From the NCBI GenBank assembly GCA_025267735.1, contig CM046307.1, forward strand, positions 38,927,231 to 38,991,230: a stretch of DNA of 64,000 nucleotides, in the 5' to 3' direction. Source of the stretch: Mactra quadrangularis (Eukaryota; Mollusca; Bivalvia; Venerida; Mactridae). Below the pieces are notes generated by a model that saw only the letters and a program-made list of their open reading frames with translations, searched no databases and had not been told where the DNA came from. Positions 34,301-46,832 of the stretch are shown here, piece after piece (position 1 is the stretch's first letter; every line of letters begins with the position of its first letter). Both the position numbers and the translations under genes were made by a program.

Positions 34301-36395
34301 GTTCGGCCTGGACATACCAGCATAGGTATTTTTTGAATTACTAGCTAGTACATTGGTATTCAACTTGTAGTTCGGCCAGGACTCACCAGCATAGGTATCG
34401 TTTGAATTACTAGCTAGTAATTGGGTATTCAAGTTGTAGTTTGGCCTGGACACAACAGCATGGGTATTTTTTGAATTACTAGCTAGTAGTTGGGTATTCA
34501 TGTTGTAATTCGACCCGGACTCACCAGCATAGATATTTTTTGAAATACTAGCTAGTAGTTGGGTATTCAAGTTGTAATTCGACCCGGACTCACCAGCATA
34601 GATAGTGTTTGAATTACTAGCTAGTAGATGGGTATTCAAGTTGTAGTTCGACCCGGACTCACCAGCATAGGTATTTTTTTTAATTACTAGCTAGTAGTTG
34701 GGTATTTAAGTTGTAGTTCGATCCGGACTCACCAGCATAGGTATCGTTTGAATTACTAGCTAGTAATTGGGTGATAGGTAGTAATTAGTAGATATGTATT
34801 CAACTTGTAGTTTTTGAATTACTAGCTAGTAGATGGGTATTCAAGTTGTAGTTCGACCCGGACTCACCAGCATAGGTATTTTTTTAATTACTAGCTAGTA
34901 GATATGTATTCAACTTGTAGTTCGGTCAGGACTCACCAGCAAAGGTATCGTTTGAATTACTAGCTAGTAGTTGGGTATTCAAGTTGTAGTTCGACCCGGA
35001 CTCACCAGCATAGGTATCGTTTGAATTACTAGCTAGTAGTGGGTATTCAACTTGTAGTTCGGCCAGGACATACCAGCATAGGTTTTTTTTTAATTACTAG
35101 CCAGTAGTTGGGTATTCAACTTGTAGTTCGACCCGGACACACCAGCATATGTATCTTTTGAACTACTAGCTAGTAGTTGGGTGTTCAACTTGTAGTTCGA
35201 CCCGGACACACCAGCAAATGAGGTATGTGAAGTTGGCGTGTAGATTGTACATTGTAATTCAACTCGTAGTTCGCGAATTACTAGACAGCTAGTAGATGGG
35301 TATTCAACTTGTATTTCGCGAATTACGCGCTGGCTAGTAGTTGGGTATTCAACTTGTAGTTCGACCCAGACACAACAGCATAGGTATCTTTTGAATTACT
35401 AGGTAGTAGATGGGTATTCAAGTTGTAGTTCGACCCGGACTCACCAGCATAGGTATTTTTTGAATTACTTGCTATTAGTTGGGCATTCAAGTTGTAGTTC
35501 GACCCAGGTACTCTTGCATAGGAATTGTTTGAACTACTAGCTAGTAGTTGGGTATTTAACTTGTTGTTCGACACAGAAACATTACTATAAATAACATTTG
35601 AATTACTACCTAGTAATTGGGTATTCAAGTTGTAGTTCGGCCCGGACACACCGGCATAGGTATTTTTTGAATTACTAGCTAGTAGTTGGGTATTCAAGTT
35701 GTAGTTCGACCCGGACTCACCAGCATAGGTATTTTTTGAATTACTAGCTAGTAGTTGGGTATTCAAGTTGTAATTCGACCCGGACTCACCAGCATAGGTA
35801 TCGTTTGAATTACTAGCTAGTAGTTGGGTATTCAACTTGTAGTTCGGCCAGGACACACCAGCATAGGTATTTTTTGAATTACTAGCTAGTTGATGGGTAT
35901 TCAATTTGTAGTTCGACCCGGACACACCAGTATATGTATCTTTTGAACTACTAGCTAGTAGTTGGGTGTTCAACCTGTAGTTCAACTAATATACATCAAC
36001 ATACGTTATACTTGAATTACTAGCTAGTAATTAGGTATACAACTTGTAGTTCGGCCCGGACACATCAGCATACGTATTTTTTGAACTACTAGCTAGTAGA
36101 TGGGTATTCAACTTGTAGTTCGACACAGATACACCAGCAAATGAATCTTTTGAATTACTAGCTAATAGTTAGGTATTCAAATTGAAGTTCGGCCCAGGTA
36201 CTCTAGCGTAGGAATTGTTTGAACTACTAGCTAGTAGTTGGGAATTCAAGTTGTAGTTCGACCCTGACTCACCAGCAAAGGTATTTTTTGAATACTAGCT
36301 AGAAGTTGGGTATTCAACTTGTAGTTCGGCCAGGACACACCAGCATAGGTATTTTTTGAATAGTTCGCGAACTACAAGTTGAATACCCATCTACT
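31350..36395. repeat. 69-bp satellite array 2, higher-order repeat
   Basis: About 70 units of 69 bp, as in array 1. The block 31512-32915 is repeated at 34130-35533 (offset 2618). The block between them, 32935-34130, is the one also present at 20464-21588. The ~60-bp end sequence occurs inside at 32599-32662 and 35217-35280. Near 36362 the orientation flips at the palindrome TAGTTCGCGAACTA, after which an inverted piece (ACTACAAGTTGAATACCCAT) follows. Frames of up to 220 codons on the minus strand come from the 69-bp length being a multiple of three. Confidence 0.93.
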
Positions 36396-37272
36396 AGGTC
36401 TTATCCAAGTTGCCAAATTACCTGTATACAGCGGTCACAGTTGAACGAATTTAGCATGAATTGATAATTAAAATTGTTTTTATTTTCAACCTTAATTCAT
36501 TAATCACAATATCATATTGAAGTTGTGACTATAAATGAATAAAACAAAACTTTGAACAAAGAATGACTAAAACAAAGAAATCAGTGAGTTTTTGTTTGCA
36601 GCTACATTTCATGCTATGCCATCAACATTAACAAATGCACTCAACAAATTCTCACTTCTCTGACCTTTTGTATAGTATTTCTATCTTTTCCCAGTGTCAA
36701 ATTACCTGTATACAGCGGTCACAGTTGAACGAATTTAGGAATTAACAGCGTGTCACAAACATTTATCTAACTGCCGGACGTGTGAAAAACAAACCTAGTG
36801 GAGTCTCCAAACATTCAAAACTAATTAACAAAGTGTCATCACATGACGTAATTTACTCCCGATTTACTGATAAATTTAACAATAAAAGGATACATTAACA
36901 TATTTTTATAATAAGGTGACGAGAAAATTGTCTACAGCTTGATAATAACTAATAAAATCGTACTCGAGATGGTCTGTTTACGAAAATCCGGAAAAAATCG
37001 GATTACGGGTTTTTAGCTTAACTTTAACAAAAATGGCGTCCTGCTTTCGAAATCGCCTTGATACGACATACTGTCTTCAAACAATCGTCTGGCCGTTGTT
37101 CACAGTTATAAACTGGCCGCGGGGATGGTTTTGACTGGCCGCTGGTCGCAGACGACAGGTGGCCGTTATTCACGGCCTTTTTAAGAGCGTTTTCGGTCGG
37201 GGGGGAATCGAAATGGCCGCTGTCGGCAGGTGCCCGCTATTCGGAGGTGGCCGTTAGCACAAGTTGGACTGT
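36396..37272. mobile_element. Unique interior of the 69-bp satellite element
   Basis: It contains a ~41-bp direct repeat (CAAATTACCTGTATACAGCG ... GAACGAATTTAG) at about 36413 and 36698. A GC-rich segment follows with many GGCCG words (GGCCGTTGTTCAC, TGGCCGCTGG, GTGGCCGTTATTCACGGCC). No protein-coding frame is recognised. Confidence 0.6.
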
Positions 37273-37337
37273 AGTTAGTAATTCGCGAACTACGAGTTGA
37301 ATTACAATGTACAATCTACACGCCAACTTCACACACC
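37273..37337. repeat. Inverted copy of the array end sequence
   Basis: GTAATTCGCGAACTACGAGT continues to ACGCCAACTTCACACACCT. It is the reverse complement of 20384-20444, 32599-32662 and 35217-35280, with very few differences. With the direct copies it forms ~60-bp terminal inverted repeats. I found no matching target duplication. Confidence 0.88.
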
Positions 37338-37939
37338 TAGAACTAGACCTCACAGTTAACGAGAATTTTAACATTTGCGGATAAATCTCCAAGTAAAGTT
37401 TGTTATTTCTGGAACGGGGTCTTTTTTTACTTAAGGGACATAATTTGAGCGCTCTTCGCAGAGGAATCTAAGGTTATACCATGCGCCAAATATGAAATTT
37501 CTAGGTCATACAGTTTTAGAAGAGAAAACCGTTTCCGCCTTGGAACGAACAGTGACAAACTAAAAGCTACTGGAGGTTTAAACTTTAAACCAGGTTCTAG
37601 CGTAAAGACACCTCACACTTATCTCTAAAAGGAACAAACAATAACACATTTTTTTAGCGAAAGAACTTCAATCTAGCCTTCATCTGATAAAACATTGTCT
37701 GGTTCCCAGTCGTACTTTGACAGGTAAAAGTACGTCAGGCAAACCATGATCCTGGCCGCGCCCGATGTAATGAATTAGGTATTGGATAATTATGTTTTCA
37801 AATGATAAATTCTCTCTACACAGGCTTAAATCAAAGGATCATTGTACAAGAATTACAGTGGATACTTTTTTTAGTTGTTCGGTTACATCTATGCTAAATA
37901 AAGTATCCGAAATTCTAACGAGACTAATCCACGTCCGAA
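37338..37939. other. No gene recognised
   Basis: Mixed-composition sequence. I see no repeat boundary or protein-like frame. Confidence 0.35.
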
Positions 37940-38215
37940 AACCCGGGTCGATAGCGCTGTTGATAGCGCGCCGGGATTTGGATACTCGTGCCCGAGGGGA
38001 GGTTATACCCTTCCATGAAAATTTGACAAAATGTCGATTTTCCTTCATTGATTAGATAATATGGAGAAGTTTCCGGCCTTGTGGAAGGGTAGGTGAGTAC
38101 TGGTTATAGACATGGTCGAGGAAAGCTAGGTTAGGTGCACTGGACGCCGTAAAAGGACCTACAATTGTGTTGACACGGCGTTAACTCCAATAAATAAATA
38201 AATAAATCCACGTCC
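37940..38215 (+). mobile_element. SINE family B
   Basis: A degraded tRNA-like head is followed by GAGGTTATACCCTTCCATG, GGCCTTGTGGAAGGGTAGG, AAAGCTAGGTTAGGTGCACT and GACGCCGTAAAA. The 3' tail is AATAAATAAATAAAT. It is the same family as 39355-39645 in opposite orientation. Confidence 0.75.
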
Positions 38216-39354
38216 GAAATCGAATGACCTATATAGTACCGAACTCCTACTAAAGTTACTATCGTCAGCAAATGATCATGCAAGATTAAGAAAACGTAAT
38301 ACAAAGTATTTCCTGAATAATTACTGAGGAGGCCGCCATGATCACGGCTGACCCGATGACGATAGTGGTAAGGGGCAGGTAATCCAGACTAGCAAATTCA
38401 CATAAACTCATAAAAGAAAATTAATAGCATTGCCGACTGAAGGTAAAGGCCTAGTATTTAATGACCTTATAGGGACCAGAACTCATGGAATTAAATCAGC
38501 AAGAATACAACTAAAGCAAAATTAACATACAGAAAAGTTATTCTTAATGTTTAAAATAATGTGGGGTTTCAAAAAAAGTAAATAACATAAAACGAACAGG
38601 TTAATTTTGTGCTTTTGTTTTGATTATGAAGTATATAGTGCGTACAAAAAAACAAAACACTGTTTATAATAACAATAGAATAAACTAACCCACGACGAGG
38701 GATGCCCACGATGACTTTAAAATAAACAATTGTGATATGTTTTACTTGTGTCTTAGTTGTTGTTGTAATGGAAACGTTCTACCCTAACAAGCATGATTTA
38801 CCAAGTGGTGTTGGTTTATCAACCATGCTAATTTTGTTAAAATTAATTACGCAAATTCTATTTTCAATACTGCCTACCCTTGAAATGAATTGTCTCATTT
38901 CTCATGTTTACCAAAACACGTTTTGTTATTTTGTACGCACTATAGTGTGGTCACTTGGTTGGAACGAGAGTGTTTACATTATTGTACACATCTAAATTCA
39001 TTGACTGTCTAATGTACAGTGAAGCGTGGAACGTGAATCACGGGGTTTCCGTGCTTACTAGTTGTAGTTTGTGTATAGCCTATAGGTGTAGTTGGGAAAA
39101 GAAACGACCGCATGGAGAGGTAAGCCTATTTATTTATAAAATATTCTTTAATTATTAATGCATGTATTTATTTTTATTGCCTATATTTAAAGGAAATGTA
39201 TATGTATATATCATATAATATTGATTGCACTATAATGAGCAAGCATAATAATTATAAACCAGGCGTGTCTTGCAAGGAAAGTTGACCACGTGTTATAGTT
39301 CGTTTAGTTGCATAGAATATATTTAGATTTGTCTCAAGTTATCACAAACGAGCT
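38216..39354. other. Mostly featureless; possible donor site
   Basis: I see no firm gene. Near 39117 a strong donor-like GGAGAG|GTAAGC follows a stretch open in one frame (EAWNVNHGVSVLTSC), but there is no matching acceptor or start I trust. Confidence 0.25.
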
Positions 39355-39645
39355 ATTTTTATAGTGGGTTTAACGCCGTGCCAACACGGTTAGGTTATTA
39401 GGTTATTTTACGGCGTCCAGCGCACCTAACCTAGCTTTAGACCCTTGTCTATAGCCAGTACTCGCATACCCTTCCACAAGGCCGAAACTGTCTCCATGTA
39501 CTTCATTGATAGAGGAAAATTGACATTATTGTCAAATTTTCATGAGAGGGTATAACCTCCTCGGTTGGGCTTCGAACCCGTACCTCTAAGAACACTAGAT
39601 TCGAAATCTAGACGCGCTACCAACTGCGCTACCGAACCGTTCTCG
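39355..39645 (-). mobile_element. SINE family B with well-kept tRNA-like head
   Basis: The minus-strand head starts GGTTCGGTAGCGCAGTTGGT, has an anticodon-arm-like CTAGATTTCGAATCTAG, and the B box GGGTTCGAAGCCC. The body carries GAGGTTATACCCTCTCATG and GGTTAGGTGCGCTGGACGCC. I do not call a functional tRNA, because the SINE body follows directly. Confidence 0.8.
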
Positions 39646-39868
39646 TTAATATTGCCGACTTTGTGACCTTTTCTTTATATGGGTATCGGTCCTTATCGGG
39701 ACCAGTTAAGGGGCATATTATGTCCCTGTGATGATCACGTGCTCGATGTCACATTAGAAAACTAAAAAAGTAACATTAACATTGTGAAGCTGGTTGTCAT
39801 TTCCCATCTTGACTTTAAAAAGTAAGTTTATCACGGTACCTTTGCCACGTTACATTTTGTGATCAATT

Positions 39869-40237
39869 CAGGACTGCAACGATTCTATTCGGTTCATCGA
39901 TAGTCGATTGTGAGGGCACTGATTTGATTTCGATTAGGAGCACAGCCTTTAAACTTATCTATAAAAGTTATAAGTATTTAAGACTTTTAGTTACAATGAT
40001 AAACTAGCGATAAATAAATCTGTATGAAAACTCATTTGCTTTATTGATCTTCCAAATTGATCAAAAAGAAAATGTTATTAATTTAAGAAACACTTATATC
40101 ATTCTAAGTTAGTTTTAAGCTCAAAAGTTTTAATGAATGTATTTCTGTATATTTGGAATAAGTTATTCTTTAAAATGTATCGAAAGAAAAAATCCAATTG
40201 CATCGAATCGACTTTCCAGTGAATCGTTACAGTCCTG
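39869..40237. mobile_element. hAT-type MITE, 369 bp
   Basis: The ends CAGGACTGCAACGATTC and GAATCGTTACAGTCCTG are near-perfect inverted repeats. The 8-bp flanks GATCAATT and GATCAGTG agree at 6 of 8. The interior shares GATTTCGATT, CTATAAAAGTTATAAG and CATCGAATCGACTTTCC words with 60052-60598. Confidence 0.8.
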
Positions 40238-41029
40238 GATCAGTGTGGGACATGAACTAAAACGCCATATATAGGTAGGGTTTTCTTCCATAAATTAATT
40301 TAATATTCGCCATTTTATTCGGATAACATGGCGCGCCTGTCCCTTCGTATAAGGAAGTCAAATATAAAATGATTCGACAGATTCGTCCGTATTGGGTTCG
40401 GGGTAAATACCGGAATGCCCGGACAGTAAAACCCGGATCAAAGTTAGTGACTTTAATGGCATCCAACTAGTGTTATTTTGTTCACTTTTTTAGACCAGCA
40501 TGTAAAGTAGAACAAATTTGCATGAATGGTAACTTTAAACACGATAACTAAATGCCAGTAAATGGTACTAAGAACGACCCCTTAAACTTCTGGTTACCAG
40601 GAGTCAAATGCTTGTCGTGATATTGTAGAATTTGTCCCGTGGTCTGTTTTGTTGCATTGACCCATTATAATGTATCATTTTCATTATTTTCTTTGTATAG
40701 ATGACTTAAAGTATAACATTTGGACGCTAATTAATACATGTAATCGGTTGTAAGAAAATACGGACCCTGATTCCAAGTTCCTATTTGACATTTCTCAGAA
40801 AAATATCGTTTAGGTTAGAAAACCGATGTGTAAAACTCAAAGTGATTTGTTTAAATTAGTAAAATGATATTATTGTGCATCACCTTAGGCCTATTCGCCT
40901 AATGAGTAGACAAGCTCATCACTTAAATTGCGTACATACTCATGGCCTTTATCAATTGACCTATGCACGATCGTCTGTGGAAACATTGTTAATAAATGAG
41001 TTAAAGCCGACATGCTACATGTAACTCAT
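40238..41029. other. No gene recognised
   Basis: AT-rich sequence with no repeat family identified. The small minus-strand frame at 40257-40466 has no protein-like features. Confidence 0.35.
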
Positions 41030-41312
41030 TTAGTAGCACACAGGTCCACTGATCAAGGGGTCGTGGGTTTGATTTCCGGGCGGGAGATTTCGAGGAGTTT
41101 GTTCATGAAATGATTTCTACGGCTATTCTCCCACCTACCACTGATTCTTAATCGTTTTGGGCAGTTGTTAGTCAATGACGGATGTATGTGCCTAGTAACT
41201 GGTTATCAGCAATATTTAGACATTAAGCCTTTCTAGGAACGATAAGTAGGTTGACTGACCGCCGTGATATGACCTATACAATGTGTTGCTACGGCGTTAA
41301 GGACTATGTAAT
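41030..41312 (+). mobile_element. SINE family A
   Basis: The B-box-like GGGTCGTGGGTTTGATTTCC is followed by body words GATTTCTACGGCTATTCTCC, GTTGGACATTAAGCC-like sequence, GTAGGTTGACTGACCGCC and TGTTGCTACGGCGTTAAGG. The first part of the head is degraded. Confidence 0.75.
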
Positions 41313-43295
41313 AGATGAAATTACAGAAAGGTACCTTTAAGTACCGGCCCTCAAAAAGTTGGTTAGGGTGAATGCAGTGCTAAAAATATCATATTGTTTA
41401 ATCATCCCTCTTGCCTGAAATCTTTTGGACCAGGCAATGTTATCGTAGGTACTTCACATGACCTGTGAATACAGAAATAAATACGTTATTTTCTGTGCAA
41501 GTTTCCTTTTATTCTAGCGAACAAATTCAGAATACATAAGCAGATAATGAATGCACTAATATTACTCTAGATGCACTGAGGCTTACATTTTCTATATCTG
41601 TAACTGAATTTACATATATGAACAAACAAATAAGTGGGCTCTGTAATCAAAATTTGGGCGTCCATTTTGTGTGTATTAAAAACTTATTTATTACACATCT
41701 TTGCGGAAGTCAGGGGCTAATCACAAAAACGTGTGTACATACGCGAACTGAACTTCTATCTAAAGATTGCAAGATTTCGATGAAATGTCTTAAGAATGGT
41801 TTATTTTTTATGAAGTTATTACTATATATGTCTGTAGATTTGATGATTTATTGTTTTAAGGTATTTATTTGACGCCACGTGGGAACTTTTTTGTGCTTAA
41901 TTACTTTATTTTGACATCCATCGGTTCCGTCTTAAATTGGTCGATGTTTTGTTAGCAGATGACCATTTATTGTGTCATACCATCTTTGTTTAAATTGGCC
42001 GTGTATTGAAAAATCAAGAGTATGGTGGCTCGGTATAGCCCTCGTGCATTTTCTTTGAGAGCTTCTAATCTCCGTTTGTGAAATTGTTCGTTGAAGTTTG
42101 TTGAACATATTGTTTTCTTTGAATGTTTTGTAGTTTATAATGTATTGTTGACAACAAATCATGAGACCAAAATTTGAGGGCTTCACTACTTGACGTTGAC
42201 TTAAGTCAGATCGTATTGTAGCAAAGATTTTAAGTTTCGAGTGTGTCTTTGAAATTCTCTCATCGTTAACGTAAGTTCAACGTAAGTAAGTTATTTCGGA
42301 AATTTCGCTATCCTAGGTAAGATTCTTATGAAACAGTCCCAGTTCTTTATCAGCTCTGCGTTCAGTAAGCATTTAACGTTAATCAATCACCGTTACCGTT
42401 ATGAACGGTTAATTGAACGATCCGTTGAAGTGCGAACGTTTAAAGATAGCGGACAAGAGAATCTTTACTTCAATTTATAAGAAGAATTTTGAGAGGAGGA
42501 ATTGTTTTCTTGTTTACTTGGTTTTTGTGTGTGTACATTTATCGATCTAAATCAACGGGAGTAACACCGCCGACTTCGTTGTAACGGCAGTAACTAATTT
42601 GCACAATATACTGGAACTATTTTGTTTCAGGTTGTTTCATACTCGCGTACTATATACTTAAACCGTTTGCTGTTTGCCTGAAACGTTTTCCGCTAACAGG
42701 CCGTTCAATAATGACATTAGTGAATTATACCTATTTTAAGTGTGTACCTTTCATTACCTGTGTCCATTATTGGACACCGTACTTTTTTCTTGTACTACTT
42801 CTTTTGTGTAAAGTTATATTTTGGACATGTTGAAATTTATAAATTTTAGTATATAGAGATATTTTATTATACTGATTTCAGACAATGTATGAATTAATTT
42901 GTATTTTTAACTCTTAGTGCATCTGTACGGGAGTGTACACAATCTGATTGGAAGATTTTATTTTAACTGTTTTCACTGTACTTCATGTAAACTTGCACAA
43001 AAGTTTACATGTTTAAACTCACTTTTTTCATAAAAAATAAATATTACTAAACCACTTTTTTGATATTTTTCTATTAAACTTACTTATTTATTTCATTAGG
43101 ATTAAAATGAAAACTGAAATTTATGAAAATTATTTGTAAATTTCAATTATTGCAACCACACCTATTTTAAAGTCATGAAGGACATTCGTAAATTACATAG
43201 TCCTTAAATCCAACAAAAAAAAAAAACCCGAAGAAAACAGTGTTGATGATGGTCAGGCTTGTTAAGGTTATCTTTAAGATATCTACTGTAGTTGA
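41313..43295. other. No gene recognised
   Basis: AT-rich. Near 42370-42430 there are overlapping ACGTTA/AACGGT words (CACCGTTACCGTTATGAACG). Nothing else can be supported. Confidence 0.35.
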
Positions 43296-43306
43296 TATAG
43301 TTTGGT

Positions 43307-43620
43307 TTGTTTTGTTTGTTTTGTTGGGTTTAACGCTGTATCAACACATTGTATAGGTCATATAACGGCGGTCAGTCACCTACTCACTCCTAGAAAAGCT
43401 AAATCTCTCGATTTAGCTGTAAACCAACTACTAAGCACATACTTTCATAAGTGATTGACAACTGCCCTAAATGATTAAAATCATAGGTAGGAGGGAGAAT
43501 GGCCGTAGAAATAATTTCATGACCAAGCTCCACGAAAGTATGCCCATCCGGGAATCGAACCCACGACCCCTCGATTAGTAGTCTTGCGTGCTACCAACTG
43601 AGCTAGCCGTCGCGGCTCAT
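43307..43620 (-). mobile_element. SINE family A with 11-bp target duplication
   Basis: The minus-strand head carries GCTAGCTCAGTTGGTAGCAC and the B box GTCGTGGGTTCGATTCCC. The tail is CAACAAAACAAACAAAAC. TATAGTTTGGT flanks both sides (43296-43306 and 43621-43631). Confidence 0.85.
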
Positions 43621-44040
43621 TATAGTTTGGTAAATGTACAACAGTGCTAGTAAGTAACGTATTTAGTACAAGCTACATGTATTCATGGGAACAAGTTAAC
43701 GAATAAGGACTCTAAATATTAACGTGAGTAGTAACTGATAAATCAAATATTAAATGTAAATTAAAGTTGTCTTCAAGAGGAGGTAATCCTCATGTTTCTG
43801 TCAGTACGAAAACTCAGAAATTACACAGCAAGCAGTGTTGAAATAGAGCGCTAGTTGTTTTAACGGATTAATGTCTAGCCACGCCTGTGTTTTTATAACG
43901 TGTATTGAATTCAGTGAATGAAATATTAGGCTATCTAAATATTCTCTATATATTTTAGTCAGACCCGTAGGAAAAGGGGGACTAGAAGGGTTAGCCCCCC
44001 AACATGTTATTTAATAAATATTATGCGTTTTACACGAAAC

Positions 44041-44091
44041 CAGATTTGTCTAGTGGGAAATAGCGTATTTATTTCCCACTAGACAAATCTG
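44041..44091. repeat. 22-bp perfect hairpin
   Basis: Arms 44041-44062 (CAGATTTGTCTAGTGGGAAA then TA) and 44070-44091 pair perfectly around the loop GCGTATT. It may be a small foldback element or a local inverted duplication. No target duplication is evident. Confidence 0.85.
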
Positions 44092-44878
44092 TGAAATATT
44101 AAGCTCGCCAATCGAAAACTGTTTGCTATGCCACTATTAGTGAATTTTTCACGTGTTCTCTCTTTGTGTTGAGAACGTCGCTAATTGGTAAGGGGCATAT
44201 TCCTAGTTTTGTTTGAATTACATGAACAAGTAAGCATTCCTTTTATTGTAAAGCCAGTCATAGTGTAGTGTATTCGTACTAAAATGTATATATATATATT
44301 TGGACTACAAATTGTGATTTGCTTGGAATTTAAAAGTTAAAATGTGAATGGCAGTGAGTGACGAGTAAGTACCGTTGTGTATTTCTATGGTATTTTTATT
44401 GTTTTTACTGGTACCGGTTATCTGAGTACTAAGTTGGAAAATTTTGTAATTTTAATGCTCAAACCTGTAACCATGTACCCTATATAAATATATAGAGATC
44501 TTGTTGTACCTAAGGCATAATGCGATCACTGTATTCAATTGCCTTCAATCGTTCTATCATAGTTACGTGGTAGACTTTTCACTTAGGTATGGATCCTATA
44601 AAGATACATTCATGCAGGGTCCTTGACTTAGTGAAGGGGCCTTGGTTCGATTCAATATCAGGTCAATTAACTTGCCCCCCCCCCCGCTAAATGCTAAGTA
44701 TTTCGTAGATCATTCAATTTGACCGGTCTATATTTCGATGTGGCAGCGCAATAATAGTCTATATCATTATTTTATTACTCGTAGTTAGATTAGTCATGTG
44801 CTGACCAATCAATTTGTCACCTTTGAAACTTTAGCCTCCGGTCATTCTTATTCAAATCAACATTAATCTGGGGCGAGT

Positions 44879-45014
44879 TTCCTACGCATATTGCTAGCTA
44901 GCGTTTAGTCCCCTGGTACCTTTAATTTGATATCGAATGTCTATTACTTTTATGTAAGAAGGGTACCAGGGCACAAAACACTAGCTAGCGATAATGCACA
45001 GGAAACTCGCCCCT
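44879..45014. mobile_element. Foldback element, CTAGCTAGCG/GGTACC type
   Basis: The ends GGGGCGAGTTTCCT and AGGAAACTCGCCCC are inverted. Inside, GCTAGCTAGCG, CCTGGTACC and ATTTGATATC recur in mirrored order (GGTACCAGG, CTAGCTAGCG). It is related to 61370-61500. Confidence 0.7.
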
Positions 45015-45559
45015 GATATCCAATCAAACACGACTAAACCGCAGCCATTTTTTAATTTGAAATTTCTTAAATTTTGGAATATTTTTTTGAATTGGATTTA
45101 CATTATTTGATTTCATTTTTCAAAGTAATTTATATTTCATTTTGTGCCACATATCTTACTACCCTATATCTTTAATTTTTATAGCCTTATATCATTGTTA
45201 AATTCAAGACTTGTGTTTTTGTTCGGACTTTTCACCTACAGATTGTTTTATAGGTCATGCGTGTTTTTGTACTTTGAACAACAGACTTGCCCACTTAAAA
45301 GTTGAAAGATGTGTCGCACGCTCAACATTTTACTGATTTAAGCAGACCACTTTGGCATTTAATGTTTATTATAAATAGTGAAAATGTGTATTGTGAATTT
45401 TATACAATGATGTGTCAATAAAATAATATTTTTGCCCTGATCGTCGGACTTCTGATATCTTCCTATAAATCTTTACACGGAGTATTTTACACAACCTTGA
45501 ATGTACAACTGATCGCAAATACCAATTTATACATAGATACATTGAAGCTATCGGAGTTA

Positions 45560-45660
45560 TCGTTCTTGCAGAATGGCCTCTGCTGGGGGTTCGAACCTAG
45601 GATCTCTCGAATTGTTTGCATGTATCATAGCACTGGAACACTGCTCGAGTATTCTAATAT
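45560..45660 (-). mobile_element. tRNA-like SINE head fragment
   Basis: GGGTTCGAACCTAGGATCTC inverts to a B-box-like word, followed by an A-box-like region (CAGTGTTCCAGTGCTATG on the minus strand). No body is seen. Confidence 0.35.
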
Positions 45661-46096
45661 TGCCATATTAGTCAGGCTACCACCATTTTTTATTTCATTT
45701 TAAATTTAATCAATTATAAACTTGGTTTCATTATAATTGAAATCTTTTAATTGAACATTGCTGACAGTAAATTTAACAGATATAGAATTATCCGATTCTG
45801 ATTTTTTCCACATATTTCAGGACTAAACACTGTTATAAGTTCACCATTACAACTTTTACTGAATTGCAAACTACATTTTATATGTAACATGGCACAGGTA
45901 CCAATGACTTAGCCGGTAGCCAGAGGTCTGGTCAAAGGGCGGGAAACTTGTCAATCATTTTTTTCCAATTTCTTTCTTTTCACTTACTACATTAGTCCAT
46001 CCTAAATCTGTCACTCATTGTTTTCTTAATCTGTGCTCAATGCCTTTGCACACTGGTCAGTTATTGGCAGTAGGTTCGTATCTATGTAAATATAGG

Positions 46097-46154
46097 CAAG
46101 GGAAATAACTCGTACAGAAAATAAACACTAACTTTAGAAGATTTACTTCCCTTG
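46097..46154. repeat. Short hairpin CAAGGGAAATAA/TTACTTCCCTTG
   Basis: 12-bp arms with one mismatch and a 34-base loop. The same type of hairpin is at 63091-63152. Such AAGGGAARTAACT words are common short repeats in mollusc DNA. Confidence 0.6.
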
Positions 46155-46767
46155 TTACTTATCAAGAACACAATCATTACTATAATCTTACTCTTGATTA
46201 CAAATATGTTGGTTTTGTTCATACTTGTAAGTATAAACAGCCCATGAATTAGGATTTGAATAATATAAGGATGAAATCATCGTGTTTTTCAACAAATATT
46301 TGTAAAATCGATTTAGTGCCGTTACAATCCTGTTATATTTATTTTGGTATCGTGTTTTCAGCTAATATGTGTAAAATCGGTTAGATGCTTGTTATACTCC
46401 ACGTCAAACTCTTTATATATTCTTATGCTTTCAGATTCTATGGATTTACGAAGTGTTATGAAAGTACTGCTGTGATATAATTAGCTATTTATGTATAGAT
46501 TAGTTTGATGATAATGATCAATGTCTTCACTTATATAATAAAGGAAGTATATTTTTAATACTAAATTTAAAACTTCAATTTTTAATACGTAAAATTCATT
46601 TTGAGTCCAACTCCGTTTTTAATTTTCTGCTTTCCTGTATACATAATAAATCGATCAACCATTAATGTACGATAACCCCTGATAATTGAATTTACCATCA
46701 TTTAGGACACCATTTACTGATGTACACCTGGCAAAAGTGACACACTCAGAATTTTAATAGCGTCAAA

Positions 46768-46832
46768 AGCTATACCCCTTGAGAGATTCGAACCCATGAT
46801 CTCTAACCCCAAAGCTCACGTATAAGACTTCT
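46768..46832 (-). mobile_element. tRNA-like SINE head fragment
   Basis: GAGATTCGAACCCATGATCT inverts to a B-box-like word (AGATCATGGGTTCGAATCTC). 46160-46760 and 46840-47240 hold nothing else that I can name. Confidence 0.35.

Noticed and set aside
39580..39643. Possible functional tRNA gene on the minus strand
   Set aside because: The tRNA-like part runs directly into the family B SINE body; better explained as the SINE head.
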